From NCBI RefSeq assembly GCF_004359215.1, contig NC_090613.1, positions 5,382,774 to 5,446,773 on the forward strand: a DNA stretch of 64,000 nucleotides, written 5' to 3'. Source of the stretch: Bremia lactucae (taxonomy: Eukaryota; Oomycota; Peronosporomycetes; Peronosporales; Peronosporaceae). The notes under the pieces are model-generated. The model saw nothing but the letters and a program-made list of their open reading frames with translations. It searched no databases and was not told the origin of the DNA. Of this stretch, positions 22,001 through 31,994 are shown one piece after another (within the stretch, counting starts at the first letter, position 1; each line of letters starts with the position of its first letter). The position numbers were made by a program, and so were the translations under genes.

Positions 22001-23318
22001 AAATGGCATTGGCCGAATCCAGAGCATTCGTTATTTGTATGGGAGATCCTTTTGTCATGAGTAAGCAAAGCGCAATCATCTCATTTGCGTTAGCACAATG
22101 AAGCATCGACTTGTCGGATTTATAGTCCTCTCGCACGAGTCGATACATTTGCAATGCCAGTTCGTAATCGCGCACAAGAAAAGCAGTGTCAGCCAGAAGA
22201 CGCGTCTGAGACTCGATAGCGTCGCATTTGTATAGAATACGTCCGGATGCCGAAGCATGAGACGGACGCAAGTCCTTGGGTTTCCGAAGCCACGACTTAA
22301 ACACATTCTTCACCCCTTTTTTCATGGCTGAAACAACTTCATTTAATTTAGCAATTCGCTTCTCTAGCGACGACACTAAGAAACGTAGTCCAAAGTCACG
22401 AACAAAAGCCTTGAGCTGGTCGACATCATCCCTTGACAATGATGTGCCGACCGTCTCATTGACTTGTGGGAATGTCTGGATCATTTGCGGAAACAAAGGC
22501 GGTCTCACGAACGGATTTTCTGTCCAAATTGTTGCACCGTGCGACGAAAAGGAGGCGTCGAGTAGCGAATTAATCCTAATTACGGTTCCATTGCCAGTGG
22601 CAATGTCTAAACTTGTTAGGATTGCATCAGGATCGATCGACGTGCCCATGGTCTCAAGCACATCGTGTAAAATAACGTAGTACTTGGGAATGGAATTAAT
22701 GTCGTAGATTCCTTCTTGGAATGGAAGTGGAAGGTTTTCAGGTGCAGTCAGTTCTTCAAAACTATGACGTGGGTTCGGGTCCGTCGAACTCACAATCACT
22801 AACATGGCTACAGGATGACAGAGTAGACTAAATTCTTCACATCGAAATGTGTCCATGAGTGTGTGTTTAAACGATTTGTACCAGGGCATGGGGTCTGGAT
22901 CATCCTCTGCGTCCGCGCCAATGATACGCAAATACGCCGGAACGTCCTCTACGTTGGCAACGCGTGGAATGTTTAGCTCCACTGCAGAGACCGCTGATGC
23001 ATTGGGCTGTGGCGGGTAGCGCTTGACACTAGCATTGAGGTGTTCAGTCGCATCATTAATTCCTAATGTATGAAACTGACTGGCGGCCAAGAAACGAAAA
23101 TTAAAGCGTGCGAGCTGGATTGGGTGCGTCACGGAGCGCAGCGGCGCATCGGCGTCATCAATGCGTGCAAAGCCGTTCAAAAGATTCGCAACAGAGAGAT
23201 TGTTCTTCTGCGCGATGCGGTCAGCTTCTAACGTGGTGCACGTGAGCACAATAGGCGCGAAGGTGTCCTGAACCCAGCTTTCGACCGACTCCATCTGGAA
23301 CGAGCGATGTAATAGCAA
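19071..23318 (-). CDS. TRAPPC8: TRAPPC8 / Trs85-like TRAPP III subunit
   Basis: TRAPPC8 gives the TRAPP III tethering complex its identity in ER-Golgi traffic and autophagy. This uninterrupted frame encodes 1415 residues, similar to human TRAPPC8. The N-terminal family signatures are clear: the start VESWVQDTFAPIVLTC, then AQKNNLSVANLLNGF; PWYKSFKHTLMDTFRCEE; and the Trs85 core near residues 195-260 (IPKYYVILHDVLET...IRINS). A mid-region of helical repeats precedes C-terminal beta-sandwich segments ending in VNAATSRQLTNVFMLPADY. An alternative start at the ninth codon (MESVES) is just as likely. It is the last gene of a head-to-tail run of four, 78 bp from the GCN5 stop, and converges with STIL at about 127 bp. 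Confidence 0.85.
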   Translation of the reverse strand: MLLHRSFQMESVESWVQDTFAPIVLTCTTLEADRIAQKNNLSVANLLNGFARIDDADAPLRSVTHPIQLARFNFRFLAASQFHTLGINDATEHLNASVKRYPPQPNASAVSAVELNIPRVANVEDVPAYLRIIGADAEDDPDPMPWYKSFKHTLMDTFRCEEFSLLCHPVAMLVIVSSTDPNPRHSFEELTAPENLPLPFQEGIYDINSIPKYYVILHDVLETMGTSIDPDAILTSLDIATGNGTVIRINSLLDASFSSHGATIWTENPFVRPPLFPQMIQTFPQVNETVGTSLSRDDVDQLKAFVRDFGLRFLVSSLEKRIAKLNEVVSAMKKGVKNVFKSWLRKPKDLRPSHASASGRILYKCDAIESQTRLLADTAFLVRDYELALQMYRLVREDYKSDKSMLHCANANEMIALCLLMTKGSPIQITNALDSANAIYAKTPSVLTQRLAIRIAVIAGEIFYALSKSGLFTDYMDNASAALIRGSTMEQGICAAILMERAALCDVRARQPKFRKYGFRMVMAGHVYNTLGHEKHSARCYSLARAIYDCSGWFLVEDHINFMLTQQANKLNDRMATIILFLKLIGTGRNSASQQEAMLYDFGLMVKEFLATERADASPSSLSSNGPVCITGSNGGVKRLLVRDLRMPELDEKSTVVFAATNAIGIDRSIDGNNLEAEMWRDLGQMMDNQQLLHQYMAAGEQTEAKSWYAPLHLYAGYRNKKNAVIPQPENYVKGEQIFVEFVMKNALSCAVDVEDIHLFGTFESAGEAIVFDVPESLEPDEQRVEINSVNLQLLPCSEERVRLAVCPHICGRLKLTGVRWSICGGDVQGEHAFNLPGPLLNDTRAHREARARAPNMSLIANVVESMPWLGVEIKVVPTESFVGELIKLKALLINAGTASLHNLQVCCTDLQLCTSKSGTVEDLCGYVGANGHVVDLSKVVLAPGEREEVTIWARGLVAGRHLAALLFKYTTKPVSHIPSLSRTVKIKLDLDLLPCIDVSYSIEPNFSARGEYILGITVSNQRRDHHATTNVLGSVVRLEELLCVSNSWSVENLSRMASQKSTEVRDSLHLGFSEASTSYFRVVRRRGNYAEASEWCKLSLTSSLESNELSANLPIQQFLCLENAAALVRIGGAEMSDSSGGKRSGGFRTIQSVRRENKALKNAAVGDGNDATSQQEPQPTSKDALLSHLGTDGHLVLVWSTEYSSEVSCHRAIGQINLTAVKILPLMHETSCPLTVTLKYKDSIKLHESAFPVSKSKHRMAELDIMMQICNDSAPNSTPLDVTIELLHPEEAQASIPKLSALTKLHSVTHSGASPPHGSPPRFFWTGITKKQIERFAANSQVTIQLKACFMASGIYNLNRFRFVVNAATSRQLTNVFMLPADYLVYVKDPQTDQTSMQLDTKQPFDELIAPVLS

Positions 23319-23396
23319 TTATGGAACGAATTATTCATTTGAAAGGAGTCATAAATCTATTAAGTGTACGAAGAGGTCCCAATTTAATATGCCTAC

Positions 23397-25343
23397 TTAT
23401 GGTCTCGAAACCTGAATTCGAGTCTGAATAAATTCCCGGAGGTCAGCAGCGGCCCTTAACAGAACATAGAACAAGTTTTATAACATAATGCAAGCTAAGA
23501 AAATGAGACACGTACTTGTAGTAATTCGTATCTGGCGTATTGTAAAGCGTGCAATTGTCACACATCTTTTCGAGATCTGCCTTCAAGGCAGCTTTCGAAA
23601 GATAAGCCCCGCTATCAATGCGCTTGCTAACAAGCTGAAGGTCCACGGGCTCCTTGATATGATCAAGATAATCAACCACAACAGACGTGTCGACAGGTTC
23701 GTGAAAAGGCCACGCGCTTCGATGATTTGAAACGGCCTTAAGTAATTGCAAGAGCTGTGACTTAAGGCTGCCTTGGTCGCGAGTTCTGTAGATTCAAATA
23801 GACGGACAAAAAATTAGCAAAGAAGCTGTCTGCCACTGCCAGAATATAGTTAGCGCACCCAATCCGATTATTACGAATTGTTGCCTGAGACCATCCCGCT
23901 TCCTCTAGAAAGTACAATCAGCAGCCAGCTGCATAAAATATACACAATTTTGCAAGACAAATTCGAGAGCACTACTCACTGACACCAGAAACCATGTAGA
24001 TATCCATCACCCTGTCATCTGCGAATGTGGTCAGACCAGGGTACACGGTCGATGCGCGAGATCGTTGATTTATTTTATCCTGAATTACCTGGTGTCATCA
24101 CATTGTCATTAGCGTGTCAAACAGTCGATTTCTATAAAAAGCGAAGTAGGACGCTTACTTTACGCTGCTGTTGAATCATCGACGTAATTTGCAAGTAATT
24201 TATTTGAGTGTGAATTGTGCACTCCATCAAAGTTCCACCGTCGTAGTCTTTAATGTACCCATACCAATTCGGCCGGTCCATCGAAACACTCTTCGTGAAA
24301 CCTTGCTTTTTAAAGTAGCCGATAGCATAATTGTCGGCATATGTCAAGAAGTGCGTTATACCTTTGGTCTTGACATACTCTTTTAAGTGATTCATCAGCC
24401 GTGTACCGTACCCTTTTACCTGATCGGAGGCATTAATGGCACAGAACGCAATCTCTGCAAAATGATTTGCCGTGAATGGCCTGTAGCAGATGCCACCAAT
24501 AACGTGAATATTATTTTTTAAAAGAAGCATTGACTGGTGGTTCTTGTCGAAAACGAGCCGTACAATGTACTCCTTTGGCATCTTGGGGAGTTGTTTGGCA
24601 AAGATATTTTTTAACGTTGTTAGCTGAATCATATGCTCATCCGTTTCGTCATTTGTAATCACAATAAATCTCAAGCGTCCACTATCCTCCTCAACCTTGG
24701 CCATATCATCTCGAGAAATCATCATACATGGAGAATCAACATTTGTTGGTGAAGCAGCGCCGTTTCCGAGAGCACTTGAGCCCGCGATGTTGGCTTTTTG
24801 CTTCTTAGCAGCAGGTTCTGCTGTCCTTTTCAAGCTTTGACTTGATTGAGACTTAGATCCATGTAAAGCTTTGGTCTCATTCAAGATTGAATATTCGCTA
24901 ATACTGTCTATCTCTGCATCGGCTTGATTCGAAGAAGTAAGTGTCTGTGTCTTAGGAGCAAAAGTACTCGCAGTATCTGATGCTTCCGCATGGCCTGTCT
25001 TCTGATCCCTTAGAGCATCATCTAAGTATTGAGAAGTGTTACTATGAACCGTAGCTCTGATCTCTTCCACCTCGACTTGAGCCATTTCCTCGTCAGTGTT
25101 TTGCTTGAACTCGTGCTGTGTCTCCTCCATATCGACGTCTCCAGGCTCACCATTTATTGCTGCATTTTGCTCTGGTTTAGTTTGTCCAATACCAACATCG
25201 TATGCAGACTGAACTTCGTCGATAAGATGCTCGGAGCTTTGAGTTATTTTTTCGGTAGCGTTGGCCCTCGCTATGGTAGCGTCCTTGACCATTGTCGTCA
25301 TTAAAAATATTGGTGGGTTACTGCTCTCATTAAGTGCGAGCAT
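23397..25343 (-). CDS. GCN5: GCN5-type histone acetyltransferase with bromodomain
   Basis: Catalytic subunit of SAGA-type co-activators, acetylating histone H3 in the nucleus. Five exons on the minus strand: 25343-24159, 24088-23980, 23904-23859, 23785-23516 and 23454-23397, giving 555 residues. The first 205 residues are acidic and low in complexity with a basic [14 protein letters not shown] stretch; no PCAF-N homology domain is seen. The acetyltransferase domain covers about 222-380 with the motif-A loop [15 protein letters not shown] and the catalytic Glu in [10 protein letters not shown] (about E297). The bromodomain (about 455-550) has the WPF shelf (SAWPFHEPV), [12 protein letters not shown] and the acetyl-lysine Asn in [10 protein letters not shown]. 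The last exon, [11 protein letters not shown], closes the final helix. Intron phases all agree. Confidence 0.93.
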
Positions 25344-25442
25344 TCCTTCTAAGAGATTAATTCTTGAATTTTAAAAACATATTTAAGTCGTTCATAAAAA
25401 AAAAGTAGTAACGCAATTTTACTGTCCGGCAATTATTGTCCC

Positions 25443-28400
25443 TTACTGAGCCGTGGTGACGACCAGCCCAATGGTTTCTTCACCGATCTTTGATAAACCA
25501 CATATGTCGCATAGTGTGCCCTTGCACTTCGGTTTATACGCGGCGGCACAGTACGGACAGCGAACATCCGGCTGGCCAACGTAAATGGGCGTCAAATGGC
25601 GTACGTCCAGCACAAATGGCTTCAGGTCGTGGTAGTCGACGGCATGTTCGTTGCGAGCTTCTTTTTCAGCCTTCTGCAGCACTCTACGCGCCGTCAGACG
25701 CAGTTTTTCGTGGCGCGGATGCTGCGATACCTCGGGAATTTCCAGCAATCGCCGACAAAATGATGCCGCCGTGATAAAGTTGCTGGATTTAAAAGCATTT
25801 GTCATGGCGATCTTGAGCGTCAGCACTGAATGCGGCAATTGCAACTCACAGTGCGTAAAGTACGCAGTCAATTCAATGTTGCGCTTCGGATCGCTATCTA
25901 ACGGAACAGCAGCCACCTCGGATCGAATACGGCAAGCCACGAGATACTCGCGACAGACGGCTAATAAACCCTTTACTTTCTCGGCTTCTTCCTTCGAGTC
26001 GACGGCTAAGAAGGGTATAGCGTACAAAATTGATTGGCAGTGCGTTTTGACGTCGTCGAATTTGGCACCAGTGAACGAGCGGTACGCGTGCTTGAGCATC
26101 TCGACGAGGGCTGTAAAGGACACAGCTACGGATGGCTGGCTCGCATCGTTACGCTGCAACCATGTGTGAAGCGGTGGGTAGTTGCTTTGTGTGGGCAACG
26201 ATGCTGCACCACCTGAAAAGACTTGAAAAAACGTGGGCTTGAGCGGCTCAAAATTAATCACGCCGATCTGACGATGCAACAGCTGCATGGCGGTCTGGAA
26301 TGAGCCAGCTACCACGTGATCAGCAGCTAAAGATGAGTTGCGCACCCACTGCACTGCTAGACTCGAACCAGCGGTAGGGGCTGCTACAAAGCCATCAGTG
26401 CTGAGACCAGCTAAGTCGTTTTCCAGCGCAGCCGTGTCTAGACCAAGTGATTGGTCATCAATCGTAAGCGAGTCATACAGATCCAAGTCGCCATCCATTT
26501 CAATATCCCAGGCATCCCCAGCGGCGTCCAGAGTCAAATCAATCGACGACTTGGGGGTCGAACGATCTTCTACCGAGCGGTGGTTAGTTTCTTGCTGGAG
26601 TGGTTGCAAACTGCGCTCGGCTTCGCGCTTTTCAGCAGCAATTGCATGATCTTGAATGGTTGGTTCATTGATCTCGACAAGCGCCCAGTTTTCGTTTTCA
26701 AGACGGCTGAGACATGGCGGCGGAGACAGCAGTGTTGGGTTTGAAAGCATCTCGCGCGCGAGAAATTCATCCACGTCAAAGTCAGGGTTCGTCTCCTGTA
26801 ATTGTGCACGCAGCCGCTCGACATGATCGCTTAGGCCGTGTGTGGCAGCAGTCAATAATGCTAAACCAAATTGGCCAGCAGCTTCAAGTGTCACTACGCG
26901 AACTTCGACATCGCCAAGATACAAGGCATTGTGAAAACGCGCCATCACATCATTGCGTACCTCGGCAATTTTAAGCATTTTCTGAAGCTTGTCACGGTCT
27001 CCAGTAACCAGGTATAGAAAGCTGAGACGTTCAAAGTTCTTGGTACGCTGATACGCCATCTCCACGACCTGAATATTACCTTGACGTAGCGCTTCGACGC
27101 CCAATTGGTACCAGCATTTGTTGTCATCTAACTCGTATGCAGAATTCAGAGCCACTTCGAGATTACCGCAGGAAATAGCAAGTTTAAAGCGCGTCTTTTC
27201 GTCATTGACAAAGTGCAATGCAACTTCCGGGTAGCCTTTCTTGGTCAAATACGAGATAATCGCTTGGCCACAAAGCCGCGAGTGACGAACCATTCGCATC
27301 ACCTCCGTGTAATTTTTCTTGTTTAACGCAATTTTAAACTCACATTCTGTAAGATCCACTGCCATCGTACGCATCTTTGCCTCACGATCGAGACAGTGAA
27401 GCTTCGAATCATCTAAGTGAGTTAAATACACTGGCACATCCAAAGTACGAATAATGCCACCGTCACCGTTCGCAAGCGAGTACTTGATATGGTTTAGGGT
27501 CGTGTAGACGAAAATCTCTGCGGGAGCGTTTGCCCAGATACCGCTCTTGATACGAACTGACTCGGTGATAGTGCTTAAGAGAGTAAGCTGTTTGTCTGCT
27601 AGTACGATAGAGTGCTTGCTGATCAACGCAACGTACTCATAATTAGGACTCCAGACAACGTACTTGACGCGTGCAGCCTGCACATCCGCCAGCACGCGAC
27701 GGCTTTGCGTCTCATAGAGTACCATCTTGTCATCAATATGAAGCAGCACGCGGCCTACGATACCACCAAAGAATAGACCGTCGGCTGTGCCATTTGGAGG
27801 CGTAATCTTCTTAGTCACTTCATTCTGAAAGTTCTTAATAACGATATGCCGTGACTTGTCTAAGACTGCAAAGCGGTTGCGCGCGACAAAGACAGCATAG
27901 AGACCAGGACCTCGGCTCGACTCGGACGTATCTCCATTCGATCCATGCGTAAACGTCACGAGCTCATACGAGCCACCATCCGTATCGCTCGTTAGCAACA
28001 CGCTACTTGTGCCTGAATTCTGATCGTACGGATTATAATTCATATGACGCGGGCAATTGCCCATACCGGTGCCAGCCGTACCCGTTCGTCGCACAGCCGC
28101 GACGGGAACGTCACTGCCATCTACAAACGAATACATGCGTATATAGCGCTCTTTCACATAATACGCGCGGCTGTCGTGAATATCCATCGCCGGGCGTTCA
28201 CGTTCGAGCTTGAACACAATCATCCCGGAATCGTGACCAGCCGCGAGTAAATTTTGAGTCGGATGCGCTAAGAGCATCCAAAAGCGGTCATTTTCTCGCC
28301 GAAAGGTCTGTAAGCCCATGCGCTTGGAAATATCCCATACACGAATGGAACGGTCTTCGCTATTAGAAATGATCAATTCATGACGCGGGTGGAACAGCAC

Positions 28401-29180
28401 ACACGAAATATTGTTCGTATGTCCGCGCATGGTATCGACTTCCCATGCTTTAGTTTCATTCATGCGCCAGAGCTTCACTTGACGGTCATCTGCCCCGGAG
28501 ACAATAAGGGGGAGTGTCGGATGGAAGCTGGCCCAATTTACTCCACGATCGTGACCTTCGAGAACGTACTTGACAATGGCATCACTAGCACCAAAGATAT
28601 CGTGATTATTTGAGCGAGAAGAAGGTGGACCGACCATGTCGTCCATAGCTGAAGGCGCGCCACGCACGGTCTTTTTACGCAGACCTGTCGTGTCCCAGAC
28701 TCGTACGGTCTGATCTAATGACGCCGAGACAATTAGATCGTCCTTGGGGTGAAATTGAGCACACATGACGTAGTGATTGTGACCTGTGAGGATTGATACG
28801 CAGGAGCGAGACTGCCAATTCCAGATACGAATGGTCTGGTCGTCACTACAGCTCAGGATCCAAGGATATTCTTGGTGGAATTGCACCGTACGAATATAGT
28901 CGAGATGGCCGAGCAGCGTAAAGAGACAGCGTCGGAGCTTGTAGTCCCATACTTTGAGTTTATAGTCATCCCCGCCCGATACGAACAAGGGCTGTGAGCG
29001 ATGAAAATCCACACCGCGCACAGGTCCGTCATGCTCGTCAAAGCGATCGAGAAGTGTGCCCATGCGGTAATCCCATAACTGGATTACGCCATTATGGAGA
29101 GACGTAAGAATCCAGGGGCGACTCACGTGAAAAGCGAGGCCTTTCACGCGGTTGCTCTTGGATTCGAACTTGGTCAGCAT
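25443..29180 (-). CDS. COPA: Coatomer subunit alpha (alpha-COP)
   Basis: Alpha-COP is part of the B-subcomplex of the COPI coat, which sorts retrograde Golgi-ER cargo. From the chosen start (MLTKFESKSNRVKGLAFH, the conserved N-terminus of the family) the protein has 1245 residues; human COPA has 1224. About seven WD40 repeats fill residues 1-330 (LTSLHNGVIQLWDYRMG, ILSCSDDQTIRIWNW, SGADDRQVKLWRMNE, and so on). A second beta-propeller, an alpha-solenoid and the C-terminal COPI domain ending CDICGLSKIGEETIGLV follow. The same frame is open for 45 more codons, up to 29315, with no known homology. The stop lies 99 bp before the GCN5 start. No introns. Confidence 0.95.
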   Translation of the reverse strand: MLTKFESKSNRVKGLAFHVSRPWILTSLHNGVIQLWDYRMGTLLDRFDEHDGPVRGVDFHRSQPLFVSGGDDYKLKVWDYKLRRCLFTLLGHLDYIRTVQFHQEYPWILSCSDDQTIRIWNWQSRSCVSILTGHNHYVMCAQFHPKDDLIVSASLDQTVRVWDTTGLRKKTVRGAPSAMDDMVGPPSSRSNNHDIFGASDAIVKYVLEGHDRGVNWASFHPTLPLIVSGADDRQVKLWRMNETKAWEVDTMRGHTNNISCVLFHPRHELIISNSEDRSIRVWDISKRMGLQTFRRENDRFWMLLAHPTQNLLAAGHDSGMIVFKLERERPAMDIHDSRAYYVKERYIRMYSFVDGSDVPVAAVRRTGTAGTGMGNCPRHMNYNPYDQNSGTSSVLLTSDTDGGSYELVTFTHGSNGDTSESSRGPGLYAVFVARNRFAVLDKSRHIVIKNFQNEVTKKITPPNGTADGLFFGGIVGRVLLHIDDKMVLYETQSRRVLADVQAARVKYVVWSPNYEYVALISKHSIVLADKQLTLLSTITESVRIKSGIWANAPAEIFVYTTLNHIKYSLANGDGGIIRTLDVPVYLTHLDDSKLHCLDREAKMRTMAVDLTECEFKIALNKKNYTEVMRMVRHSRLCGQAIISYLTKKGYPEVALHFVNDEKTRFKLAISCGNLEVALNSAYELDDNKCWYQLGVEALRQGNIQVVEMAYQRTKNFERLSFLYLVTGDRDKLQKMLKIAEVRNDVMARFHNALYLGDVEVRVVTLEAAGQFGLALLTAATHGLSDHVERLRAQLQETNPDFDVDEFLAREMLSNPTLLSPPPCLSRLENENWALVEINEPTIQDHAIAAEKREAERSLQPLQQETNHRSVEDRSTPKSSIDLTLDAAGDAWDIEMDGDLDLYDSLTIDDQSLGLDTAALENDLAGLSTDGFVAAPTAGSSLAVQWVRNSSLAADHVVAGSFQTAMQLLHRQIGVINFEPLKPTFFQVFSGGAASLPTQSNYPPLHTWLQRNDASQPSVAVSFTALVEMLKHAYRSFTGAKFDDVKTHCQSILYAIPFLAVDSKEEAEKVKGLLAVCREYLVACRIRSEVAAVPLDSDPKRNIELTAYFTHCELQLPHSVLTLKIAMTNAFKSSNFITAASFCRRLLEIPEVSQHPRHEKLRLTARRVLQKAEKEARNEHAVDYHDLKPFVLDVRHLTPIYVGQPDVRCPYCAAAYKPKCKGTLCDICGLSKIGEETIGLVVTTAQ

Positions 29181-29330
29181 TGCCAGCGGTCGGGTAGATA
29201 TGCTGGATTGAGGAGCGACGTGGCAGATTGCAGCGGCACGAGATTGGCCGATATTTTTTTTATTATACAGCTTAAGAATATTGTTCACAATTGTTTTTTT
29301 TCGCTTCCAAGGCATGCGTTAACTAAATTC

Positions 29331-30881
29331 TCAATTACTATTTCTGCTTTGTAACGCAACAGCTGCGCACAAACGTTGAATGCCCGTGGAAATCTCTTCT
29401 TCGCTGTAAAAAGCGAACGATAGGCGCGCGCAATTGGTCAGCGCCACATTTGATACATCTTCATCATCCGTACCGAGCGAGCATCGGGTTCCAGGTGTAA
29501 AAGCTACACCGTGGTGGGATACAGCTTCCTTTAGTAACTGTTCAGCGTGCATGTTATCGGGCAAATGGAGCCACAAGAAGTATCCACCAGTCGGCTCGGT
29601 ATATTTGACATCAGGACAGTATTTATACAATGCGTTACACATAGCGTCCTTTCGGCTACACAGAACGCTTTTTAAATGCTCGATGTGAGGCAACAATTTG
29701 TCTTGTTCCAGCACTAGGTAAATGATAGCCATCACGCATGTTGCCAACCGTGTGAATAATGCAATAAGAAATAAGCAACTAAGGCAAAAAGTCGCTTGCC
29801 TGTGTGAACGAGGGCCGCAGTGATGGGATTTTGGCCACCGCCGCTGCGAAGCGCACCGATTGTTGACAGAGCTTCAATTGTTTCGGTGCTGCTTTGAGCC
29901 CAGCCTGCAGTATTATAGTCGATTAGCGAGTGTCTACCAAGAAAAAGAAATCGAACTTATTAGCTGCTTACCAAGTCGTAGTCCTGGGGCAAGGATTTTT
30001 GAAAAACTTCCAAGCGAAACAATGAGGCCAGAATCATCATAGGAAGCGAGGGAACTGTATGCACTTCCATCGAAATGCAGTAAGTTATATGGCTCATCTG
30101 AAATGATATGAAACCCGTATGTTCGGGCAAGCGTTACAAGGCGTTGGCAGCGCATGGGCGACATAACACTCCCTGTAGGATTATGAAAAAATGGGACTGT
30201 ATACAACAACGCTGGAACATCCCCAGCAATCAACTTTGCTTCCAGCTCGTCCAACTGAATCCAAAATGCTGTGTTAGGCGAGTCCCTCACTCGGATTTAA
30301 ATTATGTGAGCAACTCTTACATCGATTCCATCGGTTTTAGTTCGAATACTCGTCATGCTAAGCCCAAGCTCTCGAAAAATATCGTGCGCCAAAAAATAGG
30401 TCGGTTCTTCCACAAAAACACGCTTGCGGGTCTTGGAAAATAACATAGCAGCATGTGATATAGCCTGGGAGTTGCCTGCCGTTACCATAAGTGTCTCGGG
30501 GTCAACTGCCTTCGTTGGATTGATTCCTGTTTAGTAGCGATATCAGATCATATAATGTTCCATTCTGACACATTATATACCTCTCACGACTTGAGCTATC
30601 TCTTTTCTGAAGCCAATGAAGCCCTTTGCGACTCCGTATTGCAGCATCATGGAGTCCTGAGTCGGCTGAAATTTAGCAATTGCAGCGTCGCGAAACATTT
30701 CCAAGGGAGGCAGCAAAGAAGCGGAGGGCTGACCCAAACCAAAATTAATAACATCGCTAGTCGTGTGTGTCTGAGCATAGCGAGATGACTGCACTGTCTT
30801 TACGAGGGTGCGACCCGTGCTAAAGCTGCGGAATAAATGGACAGCTTGTTGTGTTGGACGTACTAAGCGAGCACACTGCAT
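29331..30881 (-). CDS. Class I PLP aminotransferase, probably mitochondrial
   Basis: Fold-type I, PLP-dependent aminotransferase of the MocR/aminoadipate-kynurenine transaminase-like group (similar in plan to yeast YER152C). Exons: 30881-30581, 30526-30321, 30254-29972, 29904-29800 and 29713-29331, giving 425 residues. Key parts: INFGLGQPSASLLPP, VTAGNSQAISHAAMLF, the substrate loop VPFFHNPTGSVMS, IISDEPYNLLHF with the PLP-binding Asp/Tyr, and the Schiff-base lysine in SFSKILAPGLRLGW (about K255). GALRSGGGQNPITAALV and FTPGTRCS follow. The N-terminus (RLVRPTQQAVHLFRSFSTGR) looks like a mitochondrial presequence. Intron 2 (66 nt) removes an in-frame TAA. Intron 4 has a GC donor (ACAG|GCAAGC). 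The substrate cannot be told from sequence. Confidence 0.87.
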
Positions 30882-31187
30882 AATTTAACTACGCTCACTC
30901 TAGTCGCTACAATACTTATATCAGTGCTTTGTTAATTATGAGCACACATTATGGAGAGATGCGTGGGTCATAACATGACAAACGTACTGACAAATTTGCA
31001 TCCTGATGGTGTTTTGTTTGGCTTTTTTATACGACTAATTAGTCCCAAAAGTAACGTTTGTGTAAGAATTAAGTTGGCGCTTTTCCACCAGCCAATTTAG
31101 TGCGGCGGTACTGAAGTAGTTGTAAGGTCTCTTGAGCTCCTAGATCGGCTCAATTGGCATAAACTCTCCCAAGAAGACGTAAGCGAA
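30882..31187. other. Divergent intergenic (aminotransferase / RPL24)
   Basis: This 306-bp stretch carries both promoters. A CCAAT box (agccaattt) lies at about 31089, roughly 100 bp before the RPL24 ATG. Nothing else is clear. Confidence 0.45.
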
Positions 31188-31994
31188 ATGGTGATCAAGT
31201 ACGTACAGACATTTCATGATAATCGCCATGCACGAGCGAGAGAAGCAGTCAGGAATATTATCTTCTATATGCGATAGAAACGGCGCGAAGGCGCTAAATT
31301 GGTGCTTTTGACGTGTTCGCCCTCTCTCTCGCTCCAGCTATAAAACCATTTCTCGCAGTGCGTCCAATGGCAACTAGTGATCCTAATCTGTGGCGCTTGT
31401 TGGGTTCAGGACCGAAACTTGCTCGTTTAGCGAAAGCCGCATCTACCCCGGCCACGGCTCGCGCTACATTCGCCGCGATGGGTCAGCATACGTTTTCATT
31501 AATGCCAAGAGCAAATCGCTTTTTTTACAGCGCAAGAAGGCCACGAAGATCGTGTGGACCCTCGGCTGGCGTCGCATGAACAAAAAGCTCAAAGTACGAA
31601 AGTGTGACCTTTTTCTGGAGTTATTGCACAGATAACTTTATACGATTGTTTTAAACTCTAATAGGTTGAGGAATTTAGTCGTCGTCGTGCCCGCAAGACC
31701 CTCAAGACGCAGCGTGCCATCGTAGGCGTCTCGGCTGATGATGTAAGTTTTCTAGTCCGTTAAAGTACGTATTACGCGGTTTTACCATTGCGTTGATTTG
31801 TTACATGATAGATTCGTAAAAAGCGTAACCAGAAGCCAGAGGTCCGTGCTGCTGCCCGAGCCGCCTTAAAGGAGGCCAAGGACCGAAGCAAGGCCAAGAA
31901 GTCGGCGACAAAGGTCGAGCACACCATCAAGGGCGCCAAGGGCGGCAACGCTCCTCGAGCTCAGAAAAAGTCGGGCAACCGTGGTGCCATCTAA
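31188..31994 (+). CDS. RPL24: 60S ribosomal protein L24 (eL24)
   Basis: Structural protein of the large ribosomal subunit. Exons: 31188-31198, 31410-31593, 31665-31742 and 31812-31994, giving 151 residues. The first exon codes only MVI plus two bases of a Lys codon (AA|G), restoring the MVIKTETCSFSESRIYPGHG N-terminus that matches plant L24. It is separated by a 211-nt intron (GTACGT...TTCAG), the longest in the island. The rest is typical: RRDGSAYVFINAKSKSLFL, KIVWTLGWRRMNKKLK, RRRARKTLKTQRAIVG, IRKKRNQKPEVRAAAR, and a basic Ala/Lys-rich tail. Only one cysteine of the archaeal zinc site is present, as in other eukaryotes. Confidence 0.94.

Noticed and set aside
30291..30320. Apparent nonsense codon between exons 2 and 3 of the aminotransferase
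   Set aside because: Resolved as part of a normal 66-nt intron (GTAAGAG...ATTCAG, branch CCTAAC). The splice to TTGGACGAG keeps phase and gives DGIDLDELEAKL.
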